From Rhizopus arrhizus (lineage: Eukaryota; Mucoromycota; Mucoromycetes; Mucorales; Rhizopodaceae), in assembly GCA_024220505.1 (NCBI GenBank), contig JAKZZE010000016.1:744001-808000 (forward strand): a DNA stretch of 64,000 nucleotides, in the 5' to 3' direction. A model generated the notes under the pieces. That model had not been told where the DNA came from. It did no database searches and worked only from the letters and a program-made list of their open reading frames with translations. The position numbers were made by a program, and so were the translations under genes. Shown one piece after another: positions 57,351 to 64,000 of the stretch (position 1 is its first letter; each line of letters begins with the position of its first letter).

Positions 57351-58603
57351 ATGGTTCAAATATTCTCTACTACCCTTTCCTTGCTCGCCACACTCCTTTT
57401 AGCTTCAAGCGCTGCTGCTAAAACCTGTGTTGTTCAAAACAATAAATCAGACGATTCAATTGCTATCACTCAAGCATTCAATGACTGTAAGAACGGCGGT
57501 ACTGTTCACTTCCCAAAGGGCAAGACATACTATCCCAAGAGCCTGATTAAAATCAGCGGATTAAAGAATGTCAATATTAACTTTGCTGGTCATGTTATTC
57601 TTCCTCCATTTAATACCAAGTACAAGGGTGGATCTGCCTATTTAGAACTTAGTGGTGACCATATCAAGTTTTACGGTGGCGGCACCATTACAGGCAATGG
57701 TCAATCCTGGTAAGGGAGTAAAAAAGTACTTTCAAGACGACACGCGATTAATTCGTAGCAATATAGGTACGATAGAAAAGACAATACAGCACCCATCGTT
57801 CTTCGTACAACTGCCACCAATTCAGTCTTTGGTAACTTTAGAATTATCAATGCTCCTCGAGGACACATTGCTGTCACTGGTTCCGACAATGTCGTCTTTG
57901 AAAACATCTACCTTCGCACCCGCTCCACTAATTCCAATTTCGCCAGAAACACCGATGCTTGGGGTGTCGCTTGGTCCAAAAACATTATCTTTAGAAACTC
58001 TGAGCTCATTGTGGGTGATGACTGTACAGCAGTTAACGCTGGTGTCACAAACTTAACGGTCACCAATATCAAGTGCGTCGAAGGCCACGGTTTCAGTATT
58101 GGATCGCTCGGTCGAGGTTCTCAACCAGACTATGTCAAGAATGTTCACTTTTTAAACAATCAATGCCATCAATGTCAAAATGGTATCCGAATCAAGACGG
58201 TGCCGGGCGGAAAAGGAACCGTTGAAGATGTCAAATTCCAAAATGTCGTTTTGGTTGGTGCTGAAAACCCTATAGCGATTACAACCCATTACTTTTGTGA
58301 GCAAAACAAGAACTGTAATAACGATGTGTCTTTGAATATCAAAAACGTTGTTATTGATAATATATCTGGGTAAGTTTAGAAAACAAAAAGAAGGGCGTAA
58401 ATCATGATACTCATACATTCTGTTGTTGAAATAGAACAACATCTGCAAAGGATTTACCTATCGTTAACATCGATTGCTCAAAACATGGTCTCTGCTCCGA
58501 CTTCTCTCTTAGCCGTATTAACATTAAAGGTAATTCCAAGACGAAGAAAAATGTATGTAATTACCTTGTTGGATCAGGCAAGATTCCACAATGTAAACAA
58601 TAA
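57351..58603 (+). CDS. Secreted polygalacturonase, glycoside hydrolase 28 (probably exo-type)
   Basis: Three exons: 57351-57709, 57767-58369 and 58435-58603 (376 aa). Signal peptide MVQIFSTTLSLLATLLLASS with cleavage after AAA. GH28 catalytic motifs are all present: NTDAW, GDDCTAVN, EGHGFSIGSLGRG and RIKT. The parallel beta-helix repeats are visible as repeated VxNIxF/VxFxN units. The enzyme hydrolyses alpha-1,4 galacturonan of plant pectin, outside the cell. Similarity of the start and the C-terminal Cys-rich tail to Rhizopus-type exopolygalacturonases suggests exo action (inference). A longer upstream in-frame reading exists, but this ATG begins the signal peptide. Confidence 0.93.
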
Positions 58604-59229
58604 AGAACAAATCTTTAGATTTTTAGCATAAATACAATAAACATCATCGATATACTATTTGTTAGCTGCCTTGTAATCTTTGCCTTACTACATAAATAAT
58701 GTGGCAATTTCCACATGCGTAAAACATTATATATTAGTATTAATTGAGCATGAATGATATCGCCAGATGCTCTATAATAGTGACATGCACTCAATTCATA
58801 TATGAGTAACATATAATTTTCACTAATTTTGGCAGGTAAGAAGAAGGTTGAGCATCTAATGTCTTCTTTTAAAAGAAACTAAAAATCTACTTCCGTTTTA
58901 AACCACATGCGCCAAATAAAAGACGGACTCGTTTAGCCAAGAGTACACCACAGATAATCTCATATTCATAATATGCTCAAGTACTGACATCTCTTTGCTT
59001 ATAATTGGTCACATATGGTTATTCGCCACAAAAAGGACAAAACACTTTCAGGCACACTTTTATATGCATTTTCGGACGTTAAAATTACATCCAATCACAA
59101 ATTTCAACCAGTTTTTGATGTCATCATACTCTGCTGAGTTCAGACGCGTCAGCTTTGAACATAAAGCAAGTTGATTATCCACTTTTTTTTTTCTACTTAT
59201 TACCAATTAAACCAATACATAGAAAAGAA
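58604..59229. other. Intergenic, proteasome gene promoter
   Basis: 626 bp, AT-rich. No gene. I looked for the yeast proteasome control element and found only a partial match (TTCGCCACA near 59023). Confidence 0.4.
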
Positions 59230-60180
59230 ATGAGTCTCAAAAAGGGAGAAGTCAACCTCGGTGTAGGTCTATCTTTATATGAATTGAAATCAACCATAGC
59301 TAATGTATGCTTTTTTTAAAAAAAAATCGCTGATAGACTTCCATTATGGCAGTTGCTTATAAAGATGGTGTTATTCTTGGTGCTGATTCACGTACAACAA
59401 CTGGTGCTTATATTGCCAACAGAGTAACAGACAAATTAACAAAAGTACATGACAAAATTTATTGTTGTCGATCGGGTTCAGCTGCTGATACGCAAGCTAT
59501 CGCTGACATTGTACACTATTATCTTCAAATGTATAGGTAATTTTTTGACTGAAACTTTGATGCCGTTGAATGTAGAAGAAAAAAAAAAAAGCTCATCTCT
59601 TTTTACAGCGTCAACGAAGATGAAGCACCTTCTGTTCGTACAGCAAGTGCCTTGTTTCAAGAATTATGTTATCAAAATAAAGATAATTTGATGGCAGGTA
59701 TTATTGTTGCCGGTTGGGACGAAAAAGATGGACCTTCGGTATATAATGTACCTCTTGGAGGATCTTTGCATAAGGCACCATTTGCTATTGGTGGTACGTG
59801 AATGATAGATAAAGATCAATTGAATTCCATTTTTAAAAAATACAACTGATAGGATCTGGATCAACATATATTTATGGTTATTGTGATGCAAAGTATAAAG
59901 ACGATATGACACGTGAAGAGTGTGAAGAATTTGTCAAGAATTGTAAGCTTTATTCTGTCATTGGATCATTAGTTGTCTAATTTGTCTATTTATTTACAGC
60001 CTTGGCACTAGCCATGTCTCGCGATGGATCATCAGGAGGTGTTATTCGTATGGCAGTTATCACAAAGGACGGTGTTGAGAGATTATTCGTCCCTGGAAAT
60101 CAATTGCCTGGTAAATTTGATTATTTGAAGATATGAAACACAAATTAATCTTTAAAAAATTAGTTCACTGGGAAGGATAA
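59230..60180 (+). CDS. PRE3: 20S proteasome subunit beta-1 (caspase-like)
   Basis: Six exons: 59230-59262, 59337-59536, 59609-59793, 59853-59942, 60000-60110 and 60164-60180 (211 aa). Exon 1 encodes the propeptide [11 protein letters not shown]; exon 2 opens with the catalytic Thr1 ([20 protein letters not shown]). [17 protein letters not shown] and [12 protein letters not shown] are hallmarks of beta-1/Pre3. The N-terminal Thr, exposed by autocleavage after Gly, gives the post-acidic peptidase activity of the 20S core in cytosol and nucleus. The C-terminal end PVHWEG is shorter than in yeast. First and last exons are too small to show as open frames. Confidence 0.95.
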
Positions 60181-60364
60181 TGAATAAAATTGTCTCTAAT
60201 AATAAAAGGAAGCAAAAAATATTTGTAAAATACGCGTTTTATTGTCACGCGCTTATTTTCCATTGTTCTATGTGATAAGCCACTTGGCAAGAAGCCCAAT
60301 TTTCCCCTCTTTTTAAATACAAACCATTTTGTTTTTTTCTTTTTCTTTTTTCTTTTCCGAAAAA

Positions 60365-62687
60365 ATGCCGATAAAACGACCACAGTCACCCGATGCAATG
60401 GAAACATCGTCTTCTGAAAATGCTGACTCTGTGGAAGAAATAAATGTTGACACGCTTGTCGAGGACACACATTCACTTGCCATTTCCAATGAAGATGACA
60501 TTGCAGAAAGTCAAGTGATTGTCAAAAAGAGCAAATCAGGACGAGCTGTAAAGAAGGCTAAAGTACAAGAGTCTGCAAGTAATTCAGACGAATCAAGCGA
60601 TGAAAATTATTCTGCTAAAAAACACGGTCAGTCTAAAAAAAGGTCTAGAGAGAGAAATGAACAGCCAAAGAGTAAACCGGCAAAAGAGACCAATCGATTG
60701 AGTGAGGACGATAGTGGAATTGAAGGTGATGGTGATTCAGAAAGTGAAACGACCAAGAAAGTAGAAAATCCCCCTGAAAAAAAGAAGAATGTGATTGACA
60801 AGAATTTCGTTGACGTTTCATTAAAGAACATTATCAGAAAAAGAGACGGTAATGGCCAGCGAACTGGAAGGAGAATTATGACACGTTCAGGTTTAAAACC
60901 GATACAGAAAGAGGAAATTAGCAAATCGAACGACACTAGAATAGAAAAAAGTAAAGCGAATGATACTAAAGGTATAAGCAAAAAAGTCAAATCCAAGAAA
61001 GGAAAGAAGAAGGAAAAAAAGGAAAAAGAAAAGAAGGAAAAAGAGAAGAAGGAAAAAGAAAAGCAACCAAGAAAACACAAGAGAAAAAACATTGTTAGAT
61101 TTGACGGCAATGCTCTTCCACTTACAAGTATGTCTTTATATATAAGCAGTAGTACACATACTCATTTGTTATTCAGATGGAAAATACAAACTAGCATTTA
61201 TTATCGAAGGACACACAAACATTAACGTACCCGTACAAACATCAAAAGAGGATGAAAACAGCCCATCAAAAGATATTTGGTGTTGTGAGTTTGAACCTAA
61301 ATGCCCTGGCAAAGTGCAAACAGACGTAGCTGCATTGGCTGGATCCTATAGTGTCTTGTTCTTGGACATTCAACAGGGAAAATATACCAAAAAGTACACA
61401 CACTCTGAGATACAAGAGATTTTTTACACGATGGCTTGGACAACATTACCGGTAGCAGAGGATTCAAAGGATGATGAGGAAGTAGGAATATGTAATATTT
61501 TAGCTGTAGCTGGACGACTGGGATCCATCAAATTATTAAATCCTTTACAAAATGAATGTTATCGTTATCTGTTTGGACACAAAGGACCCATTTTGAAACT
61601 GGTGTTTAGTAAAACTGAACCTAGGTGGTTATTCAGTAAGCGCAAAAATAAATAAATGTGAAATAGAACAACTCATTTGCGTCTAGGTGCCTCTGCTGAT
61701 AAAACGGTACGTCTGTGGGATATCGGATCTTCAACAAGTGAATCCGACGACTCTATGTAAGTTTAACCAAACAGGATGTACTACTAGTAAACTAAAAATC
61801 TCGCTCTTCAGGTGTCTCGCCAAATTTGTATTACCTTCTCATATTGGAGAACCATCTGCTTTAAGCGTGTCTTATAATTTATCTACTGTGATGGTTGGTT
61901 GCTCTGATGGTAATCTGGTGCGCTACCAATTAACATCTGAACAAATAGAGAAATTTAAATCCATATCAGAACAGCACGAAGAAGAAAAGATTACAGCGAT
62001 ACGCCCAACGACTATTTATCCATCTGGAAGTGAATGGCATGAGGGTTATATAGATGATATGCATGTCCTTGGACAAGACAATGTCAAAGAGGATCCACTA
62101 TACAATTACGTTGGTAAAACGAGGTGAATAACAAACTGAATGCTTATGCGATTAACTTGCTTTTATTAGTTTCACGCGGTTCTGCAGACATGGAAATTGT
62201 CGTATGGAATCTGAGGAAAAGCACACCGAACGATATTGAAATTCATAAATCATTGAGTTGGCCAGATGCTCAAGATTGTACTGGCTTGCGATACAAAGTA
62301 ATTGAACTGAATAGTATGTTGATAAACGGAGGGAAAAAAAAAATAGATATGTATACACATTTTCATCATCTAACACGTTAAATGATAGACCAAAAAGTAC
62401 TCATTGCTGGAGATTACGAAGGAAACATTCGTATATTTAACATTGGTGATGGTATAGAGAGTGAGACGTTACCAGATGGTAGTAAAGAGATATTTGAACC
62501 CATTCAAGTAAGTTGATTATTTTCAATAAAGAACTCAAAATTAAACGTGTTTCATTTCTAGATTTTATCCCATGAAATGTCAGATCAGCTTATTCGAGAT
62601 GTATCTTGTTCGGCGGATACACGTTCTATTATTGCAGTAGATACGAACAATCATGCTTTTGTATGGAGATGCACAGATACCAGTTAG
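60365..62687 (+). CDS. WD40-repeat protein resembling the C-terminal half of LRWD1/ORCA
   Basis: Seven exons: 60365-61127, 61177-61635, 61687-61756, 61812-62113, 62170-62313, 62389-62507 and 62562-62687 (660 aa). The N-terminal 240 residues are disordered, Ser/Glu- and Lys-rich, with a tandem KKEKEKKEKEKKEKEK run. From about residue 255 come WD40-like blades: IWCCEFEP, YTHSEIQEIFYTMAWTTLP, ILAVAGRLGSIKLLNP, FGHKGPILKLVFS, LFSASADKTVRLWDIG and EIVVWNLRKS. The layout of these blades recalls LRWD1, an ORC- and heterochromatin-associated protein; no leucine-rich repeats precede it. A nuclear role is inferred. Other WD40 families (for example Eed-like) remain possible. Confidence 0.65.
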
Positions 62688-62762
62688 GAAATGAATAAAT
62701 TTGAATTCTCTTTGAATAAACTACACACATCAAATATACATAAAGTGTTTATTATTTTAATT

Positions 62763-64000
62763 TTAACCGCGCTTGCTGGTCCAGCTGCTGGGGTTAGTAC
62801 GATTACAGATTAATGCGGCACGGTCAAAGGAGTTGCGGTTCTTGTTGGCAACGATTTGGAAACAAGTAGCACTTCCTTGGCGAGAGATGATGACAGACCA
62901 AGAAAGGAAGATTTCCCAAATACGAACAATCTTGTCTCCATATTTCTCCTTCATAGCATCCTTGTTCTTCATCCAATTCTCATACCATCTTTCGAGAGTA
63001 GCAGAATAATGAACACCAACGGTATCTACATTGTGGATTTCGAAACCAGCGGTTTCAAGTTGCTTAATGTACCAGTATAAAGGAGTGGAGGCATCGGCAC
63101 CAGGGAAAATATATTTAGCCATAAACAAACCCCTGCAAAAATAAAGTGTATAAGCATCCCTTTTTGTAGGATCAAATCAATCTTGTCTTACCAAATGAAA
63201 TCTTCATATTGCCAGGTGGCTCTTAATCCGGCTACTTGCATGTAGAAAAGACCATCATCTTCCAAGAGTTCACGTACTTCATGAAGGAAAATATGGAAAC
63301 GACGAAGACCGACGTGTTCAGCCATTTCGACAGCCTAATATCATTAAAATCAACAAGCAAACACATGAAAACAAAACTTACAGTAATCTTATCGAATTTT
63401 TGAGTCTTTGGAATATCACGGTAATCCATGCAGAGAAGGTTAGCCTTACCCTTGACACCCCATTCTTCAATACGCTTTTCGCCAAAAGCAACTTGATTAC
63501 GAGCCAAAGTGACACCAGTGGATTGAGTGCTATAGTTTTTGGAAGCAAAAGCAGCCAAGGTACCCCAGCCACAGCCAATGTCCAGATGCTTATCACCTTC
63601 CTTCATATGAAGCTTTTCACAAATCAATTTCATCTTGTTATCTTGCATTTCTTCCAACGTTTCGCGTCTAGTAGGATCCGAGATGATACCAGAGGTATAG
63701 ACCATGGGCTTACCCAAGAAGGCTTCATAAAAATCATTACCACGATCATAGTGATCACGCACCTGATTTTCATCCTGTTCACGAGAGTGCCAAAAGGTCT
63801 CGGGCAACCACTGGGTCAAGAAGAACTTGAATTGACCCATGGTGAATTGGAAAGCGGCCCAGTCATGACGAAGTTCCATGATTTCCAAGGGATCTCCGTT
63901 AAAGTCGACCTTGCCAACAAAATAAGCTTCGAAAAAGGTTTCCATCGGGATCTTGTTACGGCCGTGGTATTGAGCCTTGAGTTCAGCATCATGGAAGGTC
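62763..64000 (-). CDS. Sphingolipid C9-methyltransferase (CFA-synthase superfamily), 3' part
   Basis: Three exons: from beyond the window edge 64000-63382, then 63334-63192 and 63132-62763 (about 375 residues visible). The catalytic half is complete: VRDHYDRGNDFYEAFLGKPM, VYTSGIISD, the SAM-binding HLDIGCGWGTLAAFASKNY, and AVEMAEHVGLRRFHIF. WIKQ-type lines near YIKQLETAGFEIHNVDTVG close the domain. The MVYTSGIISD block distinguishes fungal sphingolipid C9-methyltransferases from bacterial cyclopropane synthases. The enzyme methylates C9 of the sphingoid base of glucosylceramides in ER/Golgi membranes. N-terminal membrane spans should lie outside the window. Confidence 0.82.

Noticed and set aside
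59010..59035. Proteasome control element upstream of the beta-1 gene
   Set aside because: The best match (TTCGCCACA) differs from the yeast consensus at several positions and is single.
60628..61110. 160-codon minus-strand frame rich in Phe/Ser/Leu
   Set aside because: It is the complement of the Lys/Glu-rich repeat of the WD40 protein gene.

Overview
The window is nuclear DNA of a filamentous fungus, most likely Mucoromycota/Mucorales. Genes are intron-rich (about 50-70 bp introns, mostly GTA...TAG), intergenic DNA is very AT-rich with poly-A/T tracts, and the gene set is typical: secreted GH28 polygalacturonase, GPI-type chitin deacetylase, fungal sphingolipid C9-methyltransferase, LIM-RhoGAP and Reg1-like regulator. 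I identified products by reading protein motifs; no database search was run. Exon joins were read by eye, so splice coordinates may be off by a base or two.

Left part (1-20.6 kb) is gene-dense: 3' end of a TVP38/TMEM64 membrane protein, a small membrane protein, a MATE transporter, a decayed transposase, mitoribosomal mS41, a Rieske-domain protein, a P-TEFb-type cyclin, several proteins of unknown function (one with PPxY motifs), mitoribosomal mL40, a long Slh1/ASCC3-type tandem helicase lacking its C-terminal Sec63 unit, and GAPDH.

Middle part: two AT-rich gene-poor stretches (20.8-24.9 kb and 26.3-28.8 kb) enclose ferrochelatase. Then come a Reg1-like PP1 regulator, Tim9, chitin deacetylase, Npr2 (SEACIT/GATOR1), a Cys-rich protein, RPAP1 and a tentative membrane protein. 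A LIM-RhoGAP (41.3-44.3 kb) and a DH-PH RhoGEF (51.4-53.7 kb) lie on either side of a decayed mobile-DNA zone. That zone holds a frameshifted transposase-like relic and a 321-bp nearly perfect inverted duplication carrying a zinc-finger gene end.

Right part: a Gfo/Idh/MocA oxidoreductase whose stop codon overlaps that of a convergent 73-aa membrane protein, two small hypothetical genes, a 2.6-kb AT-rich stretch, exo-type polygalacturonase, proteasome subunit beta-1, an LRWD1-like WD40 protein, and the 3' part of sphingolipid C9-methyltransferase running off the window.

The genes form no single pathway. Themes are housekeeping (mitochondrial translation and import, heme, proteasome, Pol II assembly), TORC1 and glucose signalling (Npr2, Reg1-like), Rho signalling, and cell-wall or plant-polymer enzymes. 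Several convergent pairs are separated by only 0-9 bp. I saw no CRISPR array and no convincing tRNA or rRNA gene.
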